Shown piece after piece: positions 1 to 12,630 of a stretch of 64,000 bases of DNA. The DNA is taken from positions 1,054,001-1,118,000 of the forward strand of contig BLLK01000029.1 of the NCBI GenBank assembly GCA_021927905.1, in the 5' to 3' direction. Source of the stretch: Chaetoceros tenuissimus (Eukaryota > Bacillariophyta > Thalassiosirophyceae > Chaetocerotales > Chaetocerotaceae). The notes below the pieces were generated by a model. The model did not search any database and was not told where the DNA came from. It saw only the letters and a list, made by a program, of their open reading frames with translations. Numbering within the stretch: the stretch's first letter is position 1; the number at the start of each line of letters is the position of its first letter. The translations under genes and the position numbers were made by a program.

Positions 1-1
1 T

Positions 2-346
2 TATTTCAAAATTGAAGCTACTTTATTTAATTATTTTCCAGCTGTTGAAAAGGAAAAATCAAGCATGTTAAATCCATTACAAAGTATTGTCAAATCATTT
101 GAAATTAATGATTTTGTTGTTGTCAAACTCGACATTGATCACAGTGAAACTGAAATGTCTTTAGTTTCTCAAATACTAGATGACGAAGAACTTTTAGAAA
201 AAATTGACCAGTTCTACTTTGAACATCATGTGAACATGTTTGAAACGGCAAACTTTTTTGGAAAAGTTTCTGGGACAGTCGAAACCACCATGAATTTATT
301 TCGTAGTCTACGAAAAAATAATATTGCGTCACACTTTTGGGTTTGA
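2..346 (+). CDS. 3' end of a host gene, conserved-looking protein of unknown function (partial)
   Basis: The frame is open from the first bases of the window to a TGA at 344-346, so this is the C-terminal part (about 114 residues) of a gene that starts outside. An ATG lies at 65 but upstream codons are also open, so it is probably internal. The most distinctive segment is FVVVKLDID followed by an acidic helix and FYFEHHVN, then a basic tail ending SHFWV. The VVVKLDID strand could be the edge of a Rossmann-type sheet, as in methyltransferase-like proteins, but that is inference from a short pattern. The AT-rich downstream sequence fits a 3' UTR. The product cannot be named. Confidence 0.6.
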   Translation, partial: YFKIEATLFNYFPAVEKEKSSMLNPLQSIVKSFEINDFVVVKLDIDHSETEMSLVSQILDDEELLEKIDQFYFEHHVNMFETANFFGKVSGTVETTMNLFRSLRKNNIASHFWV

Positions 347-718
347 TTCTTTTGTAAAATTTGTGTAACAAGCATAATTTTTCCAAAATGAACTTTTTTA
401 AATATAGCACCCATGCATATAGGCAATGATGATAACAAGTAAATTTAAATTTGCATCAATTGAAGCATTTTTAGTTTATCTGAATGTGCCGATTTTGACT
501 TAAGCTGCAAACTCATCAACCAATGACAATTTGATTCGATTCGGGTGTTTTATATCAGTTGGTGTCAGGATTCTGTGCTCTCGATTTTTTTGCGTTTGAT
601 TCGATTTAGCACAGATTTTTTCAGGCTCAAATTCCTTTTTTAATTTGAAGATGAAATGTAGATAAGCCAGGGTTAGGAAAATTTCATATATATGGGATTT
701 CAGTGGAGGTTCCGAAGA

Positions 719-1245
719 AGAGAGAAAAGGAAAAAAGAGAGTGAAAAAAGGTCTGAGGAGTTCCGAAAAGTTCTGATGAGTTCTGTGGTACGTAGTATCA
801 AGTACGTACATCATGCTCAATTTGCATTCATTAGTTCCTCAGAGTCTATCCTTGCCTCCGACTACTATTCATTTGTTCAGAGCAGCAAGAGGAAGGATAC
901 TCAACAGCTTGGTCCATTCATCTGTCCAAATATCTATTCAAAAGTGCTTCTTCTTCATGGTATGTTTTCTACGTACGGAATCGAATCCATACCATACTTG
1001 AATGCTGGTACTGACAGTAACATTATCAAAAACAACTCCGGGCTTATCGAAAAGACAAAACACTCTTTAAAATAAACAGGAAATAAGTTTCTATCTTTGA
1101 ATTAGTGATGAATGTTATGTTTTAATGAAGAACATGATTCGATTAACTTTATGATGATGGTAGAAAAACATACTAGGCAAGTACATGAATGGAACTTTTC
1201 GGAACTCCTCAGAACTTTTTTCACCCTCTTTTCTCCCTTTCTAAA
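719..1245. repeat. Inverted-repeat pair, MITE-like
   Basis: The left arm, about 719-773, and the right arm, about 1192-1245, are reverse complements. The core 741-773 matches 1192-1224 over 33 bases with one mismatch, and the outer 20 bases are purine-rich and weaker. Spacing is about 420 bp. The arms contain the unit GAGTTCCGAAAAGTTC, and a degenerate extra copy lies just outside the right arm (about 1245-1262). No target duplication was found and no convincing protein lies between the arms. A short non-autonomous DNA transposon or a fold-back element is possible. Confidence 0.45.
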
Positions 1246-2840
1246 CTTTTCAGAACTTTTCTCAGCTCAAGATCTCTCAATTTGTAGTAAGTTGACTTTT
1301 TACAGAAAAAGTGTTCCCTATTTTATTATTGAATTTAGGGTTCTCACCACACACCCTACCCTAACTCTTGAATTGGACTGCTTGATCAACCGCAAAATCC
1401 AGCACAAACCTCTAACACTTTATTAGATTTGAGTGTTTTATCTTTATGAATTACAATGCATAATGTAGATTCAAATGGCCATACTCTGCTCCAGTTTCTT
1501 CCATTACTTTCTCAAGGTTGTGGATTGCATTGATAAAAAGAGTTTTTAGAAAGGTATCTATTTTAAAGTGGGTTGTTTGGATCAAATCTTAGATTTTTCA
1601 ATTGGTATTCTTACGTGACACCAGTGTTAGCTTGCTATGAACGCTTGCTGGGTCTACTTTGAGGCAAAACTTTTCATTTTGAGGATCTTTCAATACCTAC
1701 AACTCACTTTTCAGAAGACTACAAACTTCAATGACACATGCAAGTCTCCACCTTGATATCTTTTGACCCTATTTGAATTACAACAGCTTTATATCTGCCA
1801 TTGAAACTAGCCAACCCCAACTTCTACATTTACATCTTTCATAATCAGGTTTTATGTGATGGCTATTTGGTGCAGTATTGCCAACTTATTTGACTTCCAC
1901 TTTACTCTGCTTTTTAATCCTCTTTCCAATGAATAAAACAGATTTGTACTGCTTTGGAGCACCTACTATTGCCCTCAGATACAGAATTCCATACTTTGGT
2001 TCAAGCATGTCTTGCACCTTTCAAAAGCATTCGCTGTCTCCTTCATCCTTGCAAATTTCTACTTCTGCTCTAGCTTGCTTCATCATAGTCACAGCTGGGG
2101 GCACTTTTAGACTCCTTGCTGCAAATACTTTGCTCATGAATGCTTTACATTTGGACAGCAGTTGCTTTATCTTCGTCATCTCCATCTCATTTTTGAACAG
2201 TCTCTACAGTCCTCACTCCCAAGTCACTTCTTTTACACTTTTCATCTTGGAACACCCTTGTACTTAAGTCATGATCAGATTTGCTTCACTTGCATCTCTT
2301 CTTTCAATTGCACTGTCTTTATATCTTCCTTGATGTCACGTTAAAACAAATTTACATTTGCAATAATTTTCAGCTATTTGGTATAGTTTTCTATTGCTTT
2401 TGACTCAAAATTTTTTCTCTCTAACCCCATCTTCTGATAGATGACACACTATTTTTTTTTCAGCGAAACTTATGTAACCACCTAAAAATAGGAACTTACA
2501 CTACTCAATAGCATTACCTCTCTACCTCCCATCTCTGGTAATTATTAACTTGTGGATTCAATTTCTTTTATTGAATTTTGATGATATGCAGTATATCAAA
2601 AGTGATTTACTTCTTTATCTGTATCACAGTGCTGAGCACCTGCTTTACCTACTTACCTTTCTATCTTTTCTTCATTGCCGATGATGAGTCTTGTTACCTT
2701 CTAATATACCTATTTTAATCACGATCATTTGATATTCCACAGATTTATGTGCCAAAATGATTACTACTGAGCTAATTTCCAACAATATGTCCAGATTCTT
2801 GAAGCCTCTTTTCTGAGCTTTCCTTATCACCTGTACTACA
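1246..2840. other. Stretch without a recognisable gene
   Basis: Open frames here are short, hydrophobic or low in complexity and show no motif. The sequence is AT-rich with many pyrimidine tracts. No RNA gene or repeat boundary was recognised. Confidence 0.5.
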
Positions 2841-2890
2841 TTTACTACCTTTGTTACCTCTACTACCTCTATTACCTCTATCACCTCTAC
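2841..2890. repeat. Imperfect 9-bp microsatellite (CTCTATTAC-like)
   Basis: Successive units of the type TACCTCTAC / TACCTCTAT / CACCTCTAC run through this stretch on the plus strand. It makes open frames on both strands (Leu-Pro rich one way, Val-Glu rich the other) that should not be read as genes. Confidence 0.6.
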
Positions 2891-2899
2891 TTTTCCCTC

Positions 2900-3560
2900 C
2901 TCCAACCATGAAGATTACTTCCTTTAAGTATTTTGACACTTTCTTCCACAACCTAACATCAGATACCTTTGAAGATGATGATACTTTCAATGCAGGAAAC
3001 CAAAGAGCTACCACCACACTCAGTATCCAACTACAAATTATAGTTGCATCCAATATGATCCTTGAATCCAAGCTAGCAGAAGCCAAAACCTCAATCAAAA
3101 GCACCCTCACCTCTACAGCAATCTTCCTTCCTTGGGATACTCACCCATCAGATTGTCTCTGCCAAAGGCCTCAAGGCATTCCCATCCAAAGATAAACTTA
3201 AGTATCTCAAAGGATACAAGATCTTCTCAGATGAGGCAGGTCAGTAGCATACGGTCTATATCAGATATGTATTGAGATTCAAGGATTTGGAAATGGACAA
3301 AAATTTCTTTGATGATATGTGCCAGGAATCAATTAATGACTTTAGCAGTTAGCAATTTATGTAATGATGATGAGAGTGATATCTCTGGTGGTACCAACAA
3401 CAACATCTCCTTAAAAGCTAAGTACAAAGTGTCACTGGAAACATCTGCTATCCAAGCACAGTGTATCAAGGATTTGGAATAAGAAAAGTACAACAGTTGA
3501 ATAGATATGATATTATAGTTGGTTCAAGTTAGAAAATTTTTGGATGTTAGACTTGTACAG
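2900..3560 (+). other. Degraded coding-like stretch, unassigned
   Basis: Plus-strand frames hold plausible but disconnected peptide pieces, for example one containing AKGLKAFPSKDKLKYLKGY around 3150-3215. The pieces lie in different frames and carry no domain signature. It may be a decayed retroelement ORF, because it sits just beside an LTR-element remnant, but that is only inference from position. Confidence 0.2.
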
Positions 3561-3789
3561 ATGTTGTGTGTTGCATATGTATCCCTCATTATAAACATCA
3601 TGTAACATTTATATATTCGCTCATATTCCCAATGGTACATGGATACAATGGTATGAATGCAATTGTACCAGTGATGCATGGGTCCTTTTTCTATTTCAAC
3701 AGTTGTCATATGATTGTGATAGTGTTGATGACTCATTACCTAATTGGGATAAAAGTGGCTCCTTTTCCAAGTTTCTTTTGTCCTCTTCC

Positions 3790-5337
3790 TGTTTATTCTA
3801 ATTAAGTTCCTAGTGTTGATTTTGATTGATTGGTTGCTTCGTAAGGTTGGAGGGATAAGATTATGCTCTTCACAATGTATTTTCAATTGTTTCCATTCTG
3901 ATTCTGTGATAGTGTTTCTGGTAGATTATTCTGTAGAGTTGAAGTTAAATGGTTTGACAAGGAATGTATCCATAGAATCAGATAGGTCTACTAATTCAGC
4001 CCATTGAACGTTTTGTTTTCTCTGATGGTGTAACATTTGGTCTGATTAGTACTCATTGACCATAAATGATTTGGCCTGTGGCTTTATCAGTAGTGTATTT
4101 ATACCAATCTGGCCATCATCTGGCAGATTCATTGCTCTTGGTAGAATCTTGTGGGTGTTTCATGAGAAAAACGCACCAATATTGACTATTTTTTTGGTAT
4201 TCAGGGTTTGCTTCTTTTGTTGATTCCATATCTATTTGTACAGCATACCACTTGGGTCTCATCATTCCTTCTGGAAGGAATTTGATAAAGAGTCTTTTGT
4301 CTTTTGATTTGTCAATGCTCTCATGAAAATTCCTGTAACTTTGACTATCATTTTGAGTTTCAATTGTTGGAGGTTCAGTATTTGTCGTCTTAGTGTAATT
4401 GCTTTACTGTGGGTAATATGCTGTGCCATTTTGATGCTGCAAGGTCTACTGATGACTCTTCATATCTATTTCTATGCAGTAGTTTCATACCGTTTTTGGT
4501 AAAGTAGGTATCATTGTGCATGTCGATTGATAAATGTTTTGTGAGTGGGTCTACTAGTGGAACATGTTCAAAATTCAAATTCTTGCAATCTGTAGTTTCC
4601 AATGGATTGATTGGATAAATAGCAGGTGGAAGAAGGAATAGATCTGTGCATTTGTACTTTTTGTTTGGCGCTTTTGGGGTCTCGATATTTTTGTACTTTG
4701 TATGAGTTAGCATCTAGGATTGCTGTGACTTGAAAGGGTCCTTTTACTTTGTAGGATAACTTTGCTACTGCACCTGTATCAGCTTTTGATTGTACTGTGA
4801 TTCTAGCAGTAACTGTGTCACCAATCTTCCTTCTTTTTTGACTTATTGAGTTGCTCTCTGTTAGCTGCTCAACGTTCTTCAGCTAAAATTTGAATTACAG
4901 CTGTTGCAAATAGGCCATTGTTATGAAGTTGTTTCAGGTAATTATAAAGTTCAGAGTTCTGCTTGTTGTTGAGATTTGGAGTAGGCTGAAGGCTTATATC
5001 GCCAGACATTTGAAACACACGACCTACAGCAGCTAAACTCCTTATTATATCAGTATTGTGGATAGGGGCGCTGTTCCAAGCACATTGAGATAGTTTTGCG
5101 TTCTGAAGGATTGTAAGATGTGTTTGACATTCATTTCCTGCAATGGTTTGGGTCTTGTTAAGAAATCTATGATATTTTTCAACAATAAGTCCTTTGTGAT
5201 TTCCTCTTGAAAGTAAGCCAGAAATGAATGTTGAGCTTCTTACACATTTCTTCAAAAACATCTTTGATTTTGGAATCTGCATTGACAACAATTACTGAAC
5301 ATATTCCAAAGGTTAATACATAGTGAGATCTCACATA
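3790..5337 (-). mobile_element. Remnant of a diatom-type LTR retrotransposon: end of integrase plus downstream domain
   Basis: Read on the minus strand, about 4870-5290 matches the late integrase region typical of a common diatom LTR family, with blocks such as NKTQTIAG, WNSAP and SLAAVGRVFQ. About 4390-4715 carries the following YKCTDLFLLPPAIYP block, and about 3800-4320 a tryptophan-rich domain with the pattern KWYAVQIDMEST and WWPDWYKYTT. That last domain also occurs in the small LTR element at 45.7-48.5 kb. Gag, protease and RT are absent, no LTR was identified, and the piece stops where the copia element at 5338 begins. It is broken in several places and looks old. Confidence 0.65.
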
Positions 5338-5918
5338 TGATTAAATATTGATGTGGCCCTGTTTTAGTGCTATAGTAACGCTGAATTGGTTAGAGCAAAG
5401 GTCTGTCTCCTGACTTAATATGGATAGGCTTTAGCGAGGCGCATCATCACTTTCACATCACATGTAGGCTTCGGGGTTCTCGATATCTTTGTTTTTGCAC
5501 CTTTTTTTAGATGCTTTGGTGTGCCTTATATTTTTGAATCTATCTAGTAATACCAAGTGTGTTTCCACCTATTCATAGCAATATCTTATAAGTACACGAA
5601 TATTTAGTCAGTTTATCATATCCCATAGTGTTTTGGATTTGCTATGAATGGAGGGTGTTGACACATCCTATTAATTGATAATTCCAAAGTTTGTTGTGTT
5701 CAGTATTCTGATAGTCTTCACTGAGGATATCAGATATGACCCCGTGGCATACCAAATGGCAGCCTCATCACATGGGTTATCTTCATAATGAAGAAAAGAG
5801 TATTGAGCTGACTGATCATCAGCTACCTTTAGCAAAATATGTGTAGTTGTTGACACATATACCATCGCATGATGGAAGCACAGTAAAGACAAGGCCTTTA
5901 TGGGCCTGCACAACTACA
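5338..5918 (+). repeat. 5' LTR of copia-1
   Basis: This matches 12068-12630 almost throughout, with a few substitutions and small gaps. It begins TGATTAAATATTG and ends near ACTACA, giving TG...CA termini. It contains a long region opposite a short minus-strand open frame that is conserved in both LTRs, and that frame is not a gene. Confidence 0.8.
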
Positions 5919-8900
5919 TGCAAGTCTATTTCTAACACTTTCCTCGTTCTTGCTGTATAGCTCTCATCATGGCAATTCCAGCAAACCAAGCACTGCTACA
6001 TATGGATGCAGATCTCCTTGACTTTCTCACTCAGTCTCTCAACTTCACTCCTGCTCTTTGTAACTGTCTTTCTTTTGATGGATACAACAACAGCATTGAC
6101 TTTGTTGACTGGACTTATGCCAAGATCAGCAAGTACTGTGAAGTCAAGAGCACCAAACTACCAACTAGAGGTGGTTGTAATTGGCCTGAGAGAAAGAAGA
6201 AGGACATTCAGGGTTTTGCCTTTTATATCACTCAGCCTTCCTTGGAAGGAGTTCAAGTGGATGTTGCTGAGCTTGATGCAAACGGAGACCATGTATTGAC
6301 GCTGGTTATTGTGAGAGAGTTCTGTGAAGCAGCAAAGATTTCGGAGGATAAGGGTGATGAAGTAGAAAAGAAGAAGCCGGATGTTCTAAAATCCCAAGAT
6401 TGGGTTGAATGGGAGAAGTCCATCATCCACTACTTGTATGGCATGAAGAATAGAAAGGGAGTACCTCTATCTTATGTCATCCGTGGAAACCAGCCCCAAA
6501 ATGTACAGCTCATTAGCGATGAACAAATGATTTATGCTGCTGCTTTGAATGGTCCGCAGTTTAATAATGATAGCAATAAACACCGATGGAGATTCTTGGT
6601 TACCTCCAAGGTGTAGTTGCGGTAGTACAGCCATGCAATTATTGCACAACCACTATGACAGACCTGATCAGGCTAAGGCTAGGATCGATGTTGCTAGAGC
6701 TTCTATTGAGAAACTGTTCTACAGAAATGAGAATATGTTTTCTTTCAAGTCCTACTCAACTCAAATTAAGAAAAACTATGATGTACTTGAGAAGTACAAC
6801 CAACCAGAGTATGAGGCTAACATGATTGACTGATCAGGAATGAAAATAATAAGGTTGTCAATGTAGTTAGTATTGCCCAAACCATGGCAAACCTTAATAC
6901 CTTCCAGTTGGTCAAGAATTCATTAGTTATAAGTTGAAGACGATCTTTCCTACTCATGAGATCCAGCAAGGTGATAAGAAAGGTGATAGAAGAGCTGTAG
7001 CCACATCGAAGTAACAAAAGAAGAAAGCCAAAAAACAGAAAGCTGCTCGTATTGCAAAGATTTCCATAAATGGTAGGAAAGAGAATGGTGTCCAGCTCCA
7101 GGGTTATGCTCATTACTATTCCAACAAAGACTTCCATGCCCTTACTCAAGATACAAAAGATGCGATCCTGAAGGCTCGTAGAGATAACAATTGGGTCCCT
7201 GGAAATCAAGACGATGGTAATAGGAATGTCGATGCAACTGCTACTGGTTGTAGAAATGATGATGACATGTCTTCTATTGGTCACTCTCTTGCTGGTTTTA
7301 CTATCACCATGGATGCTTCAGTCTGCAGGTGATGAGCAGCAGCAGGCTACTCCACCTTCAAATGGCTCTCATGCATATTCTACTGCATCAACTGGAACAA
7401 GGAAGTACAAGGTTACCTATGATGCAAATGGGAATATATCTCATGTAGCCAAGTCTTGACTATCTCAGGCTATCCAATTTGCCTCATGTAGCTGAGTCGT
7501 GACTATCTCAGGCTATCCAATTTGCTAAGAGGAACGGTTTGGGATGGACAGAAAGGGCTGCTACTGGTCATTTCAAGCCTAGCTTGGATGCTTATGACTA
7601 TGGATTCAGAGACAAGGCCGTGGAATGGGTCAATTTTGCATGGAATAACAGGAAAGTCATCAGGTATAGGGACGTCTGTAGGATCAAGACAAGTGATAGA
7701 AGAGCTTGTTCCATTGAAGTTTCTCCACTTTCTGCTGCATCATGTTATGAGAATCCTCTTCCTACTGAAATGGATAATCACACTGATACTCATTGTTTTG
7801 GAAAGAATTTTATCATCTTGGAATATACTCGTCAGCAGTGTTCTGTGGCTCCTTTCCTTGCTGAATATGATGAGACTCAGAATATTGACATAGTCACTGG
7901 GGCAACAGCTGTGGATCTTGACGATGGATCTACTGTCATTTGTGTATTTGGACAAGGGTTGTGGTTTGGAGAGTGAATGGAAAAGTCACTTATCAATCAT
8001 AATCAATGCAGACACTATGGCGTTTCACTTTGTGATGATCCTACTGATTCACTCCACCCCCCTTGCTATAAGAAAAGAAAGATTTTCCATTCCTATGCAA
8101 ATGTTCAATTCCAGCTGTGGTTTTGAATCTAGGTGCCCGACTATGGAGGAGTTAGAGTCTTGTCCACATGTTACACTGTCTGAAATGCATTCTTGGAATC
8201 CAGAAACAGTTTCATTCCAAATCTCTTCTCTAAAGGAGGAGCAGCGTACCAAGCATGACTGGAGTTGGGAGTGTTGATGTGCGCGCCAGGCGCACTCATC
8301 TTTCCACGAGGACCATTGCATTTCCAGCAGATAATCATCACTCGCATATCTCATAATATTATCTAGTTCCCTTTTTGCACATCTTGTTCACACTACCGTA
8401 GTTACTTTTTCAGCAGGGAGCATTCCAAGCTTGACCTCCCTTTGACTTGACTTGTTTCCTTAGTTGAAAGACCAAATGGTGTTCAAGTGCCTGTTTTTCG
8501 CTACGATACTTTCATCTCTGACTAAAATCGTGGACTCTGTCATGCATCTTCTGGTTTAGCTCAGGATTTGGCTGTTGATTCTTTTGTTGATTCTGTCAAG
8601 CTTCAGCTAGAGGATTCTGCTAGGATTGCACTTGCTTCTACGGAGAAGCGCCATCATGAGGTTGGTTGTGAAGAAGTGGGGTATTTCTATATCTCGAGCT
8701 GAAGCAACCTTGAAAGCTTCAACCCAGCTGTCTGTGAGATCTGCTATTATGCCTCTAAGTCATAGGTACAGGACTGATCTGCTTTCTCAGAGACTGCGTC
8801 CGATTTCCACCTGTGTTTATACTGACACATTGCTGATGAAAAGTAAGTCATGTAGGAGTAATACTTGTGCTCAGGTGTTCACAGATGGAGCTTTAGCATA

Positions 8901-11900
8901 TGTTCATCCAATGCAAAGCAAGGCTGATGCTCATGAGGGATTGGCAGCTTTTGGTCAGGATGTTGGTATCCCAATGGAAATGATCTCAGATAACAGTAAA
9001 GAACAGACGGCATACGGATCTACTTCATGAAGATACTCCATAAATGGAGGACATTGTCTTGTAGTATTGAGCCGTAATGTCCATGGCAAAACTTGGCTGA
9101 AAATGTGATGGGAATATCCAAATCTAAGTGGAAGCGCAGAATGTTGCGAAGAAATGTTGCTGCAAAGGTCTGGGACTTTGGTTTAGTATGGGAGGCTGAG
9201 ATATATACTAGGACTGCAAAGCCTGGTGGTAGGACTGGGATTGAGGCTGTGACTGGAGAGACCCCAGATATAAGTGAATGGCTCGACTTTGAATTCTATG
9301 ATCTATGTTGGTATTGGGATTCACTAGAGAGTAAAAGGAAGATTGGCTGTTGGCTTGGAGTCTCTCATAGGATTGGTTCAGCAATGTGTTATTGGATATT
9401 GAGCAATACTGGCAATGTCCTACCAAGAACTACCATTCAGCATGTGCTACAAAGTGAATGTAACCAAGAAGACATTCAAGAGCAGATTCGTGCATATCAT
9501 GAGGCTGTATCTGATGCATTTGGAGCTGACAACTTTGTCTCTGACCTTGATGGATTTGACAAGGTAATAAATGAGGATGTACCACTTGTGAAGGAGACTG
9601 AGACTGGCTATTCTGTTCATGACAACATTGCAGTTCCTGAGGTTGACGATGTTGTAGATCATGACAACGCTGTAAAGCAGCAGGATACATACGACATGTA
9701 CATTGGTGCTGAGGTGTTGTTTCCAAATGCTGTTGGTGATGAACGAATGGGGAAAGTGGTGAAGAGGCTCCGTAAGAATGATGGTGAACCTTCTAACACT
9801 GGTAGCTATAACCAGTTGCATGATACTGCACTTTATCAAGTTGAATTCCCTTCTGGTTTGACAGAGAACATTCAAGCTAACATTATTGCTGAAAATATGT
9901 TCGCACAGGTAGATAGGGAGGGCCGCCACCAGCAGGTACTCAAGGAAATTTCCGACCACTCTTGGGACCATACGGCCATACCTAGATGGGATGGTTACAT
10001 CAAGTCCAAGTCTGGAATGGTACCGAAGAAGACTACGAGAGGTTGGGAGCTGCTGGTGGAGTGGAAGGATGGTACTATGTCATGGGTGCCTCTCAAGGAT
10101 CTGAAAAATAGTAATCCGGTAGAACTAGCTCAGTATGCTGTTATGAATGCTTTCAAGTGGTGGGTTCCATATACCCTTAAGAAGAGGGATAGTATTGTTG
10201 CCAAAGTGAAGTCTAAGTACTGGAGGACTACACACAAGTTTGGTATAGGAATTCCCAAGTGTGCAGATGAAGCTTACAAATTGGACACTGATTCAAAGAC
10301 TACCTTCTGGACTGATGCCATTAATAAAGAGATGGAGAATGTCAGGGTTGCCTTTGAAGTGCTAGCAGGTGTGACTCCGGAGGAGATACGTACTGGGAAA
10401 GAGAGACCTGGGTACAAGGGGATTCCTTGTCACATGATTTTTGATATAAAGATGAATGGCAAGTTTACTCATAAGGCCAGGCTTGTTGCAGGAGGACATG
10501 TCACTGATCCACCCTCGGCTATCACCTACTCCAGTGTTGTATCTCATGACAGTGTTAGAATTGCTCTGACAATTGCTAGCTTGAATGATCTTGATTTGTT
10601 TGCATGTGGTGTGGAGTCTGCTTATTTGTGTGCTGACTGCCTTGAAGAGTTCTGGTGTGTAGCAAGTTCAGAGTTTGGTTCTGACGAAGGCAAGGTTCTT
10701 CTGATTGTGCGTGCACTGTATGGACTAAAGTCATCCGGTGCTGCTTGGAGAGCCATGCTTGCCAAAGTTCTTCGTGAGGAGATGCATTTTGTTTGAACTG
10801 AGGCTGATCCTAACGTTTACATCAGACAGGCATCTAAGGCAAACGGGGAGTTATACTATAAGATGCTTCTTGTCTATGTTGATAACATACTTGCAGTTTC
10901 AGAAGTTGCTGAAGAGCTAGTAGGTGTCATTGGATCGAAGTTCAAGTTGAAGAAGTCTTCAGTAGGCAGGCCTTCAAGATATCTTGGTGGTGGTATTGAG
11001 CAGGTCCAGACTGACGATGTAGGCAGGCCTTCAAGATATCTTTGTGGTGGTATTGAGCAGGTCCAGACTGACGATGGTAGAATCATTTGGAGTGCAAACT
11101 GTATTGAGTATGTAAGGTCTGAGATTGAGATAGTTAAAAAGGATTTGAAATTCCTCTGCACAGGAGAGGAGATGGAAAGCATCCTTTTCCTTCATCTTAT
11201 AGACCTGAGCTGGATACATCACCTGAGCTTGAGGATATCTCCAAGTATCAACAGTATATTGGAGTTTTGCGATGGGCATGTGAGCTTGGAAGAATTGATA
11301 TCTTGACAGAAGTTAGTGTGCTTTTGCAACACTTATGCAATCCACGTGAAAGGCACTTGGATGCTGTCTACAAGATATTCAATTATCTTGACAAGCGCTG
11401 AAAAGCAATTCCTGGGAAGCTTGGGTTTGATCCAGCCAGACCTGATGATGTAGTCAGCCCTTTGGATGGTGCTTTGATTAGTAAGATTGATTGGGCAGAG
11501 TTCTATCCAGATGCTGAAGAACAGTTGCCACGTAGGATGCCTACACCTCATGGTGCAGCGGTTTTAACTAGGGCCTATGTTGATGCGAATCATGCTGGTA
11601 ACTTGGCTAACAGGCATTCACATACTGGTATTTTGATTTATATTAACAACTCACCTGTTCTTTGGTATAGCAAGAGACAGAACACTGTGGAGACTTCATC
11701 CTTTGGTAGTGAGTTTGTTGCATTATGTATTGCTGTGGAGATGGTAGAGGCACTCAGATACAAGCTGAGATGTTTTGGCGTTCCTATTGATGGTCCTACT
11801 GAGGTACTTTGTGACAACAGGTCTGGTGTTACCAATTCAAGTGTGCCTGCATCAACTCTCAACAAACATCACAATGCTCCCACAATTAAAGTTTTGTGGG

Positions 11901-12067
11901 TTTGTTCAGTAAGACAACCATTGCTGGAGATACTCAGTGGAATTTTGTAAATCAGATCTTTTATAAGTCAGATTCTGTGGATGAAGTTTAGTTTAGATGG
12001 AGCGTAGGTCCTTCTCTTTGCAGTTGAACCTCCTGGCATAGCGCAGAAACCAGGTCCCATTGGAGAG

Positions 12068-12630
12068 TGATTAAATATTGATGTGGCCCTGTTTTAGTGC
12101 TATCATAACACTGAATTGGTTAGAGCAAAGGTCTGTCTCCTGACTTAATAGGCTTTAGCGAGGCGCATCATCACTTTCAGGCTTCGGGGTTCTCGATATC
12201 TTTGTTTTTGCACCTTTTTTAGATGCTTTGGTGTGCCTTATATTTTTGAATCTATCTAGTAATAACAAGTGTGTTTTCACCTATTCATAGCAATATCTTA
12301 TAAGTACACGAATATTTAGTCAGTTTATCATATCCCATAGTGTTTTGGATTCGCTATGAATGGAGGGTGTTGACACATCCTATTAATTGATAATTCCAAA
12401 GTTTGTTGTGTTCAGTTTTCTGATAGTCTTCACTGAGGATATCAGATATGACCCCGTGGCATACCAAATGGCAGCCTCATCACATGGGTTATCTTCATAA
12501 TGAAGAAAAGAGTATTGAGCTGACTGATCATCAGCTACCTTTAGCAAAATATGTGTAGTTGTTGACACATATACCATCGCATGATGGAAGCACAGTAAAG
12601 ACAAGGCCTTTATGGGCCTGCACAACTACA
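12068..12630 (+). repeat. Middle (3') LTR of copia-1, shared with a second tandem unit
   Basis: This is the second LTR copy. The internal sequence just upstream (about 12000-12060, with CCAGGTCCCATT) is the pre-LTR region also found at about 50815-50870. Downstream, instead of flanking DNA, the 5' part of another internal region begins. Confidence 0.8.

Larger units (their letters stand above)
5338..12630 (+). mobile_element. Ty1/copia LTR retrotransposon (copia-1), both LTRs present
   Basis: Two LTRs of about 581 and 563 bp, starting TGATTAAATATTG and ending about ACTACA, enclose a copia-order interior. The parts are a gag-like region from about 5969 to 7460 (starting MAIPANQALL), a protease-like block near 7740-8100 (DNHTDTHCFGKNF, of the DxHxDT type), integrase at about 8480-9450, RT at about 10000-11200 (KARLVAGGH, TYSSVVSHDSVRI, ALYGLKSSGA) and RNase H at about 11450-11950 (AYVDANHAG, GSEFVA). 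The LTRs are near-identical apart from small gaps, so it is fairly young. The coding region is nevertheless broken, with perhaps six to ten disruptions. Confidence 0.85.

Noticed and set aside
692-1075. Protein-coding gene in the inverted-repeat region
   Set aside because: The frame starts inside the purine-rich repeat arm and has no motif. The basic composition is a by-product of the repeat.
1878-2267. 129-residue plus-strand ORF
   Set aside because: Hydrophobic, low-complexity composition from pyrimidine-rich DNA, with no domain or neighbour support.
5671-5913. Conserved 80-residue minus-strand ORF seen in both copia-1 LTRs
   Set aside because: It is conserved only because the LTRs are copies of each other. 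It is absent as an ORF from the diverged LTRs at 44.2 and 50.9 kb.
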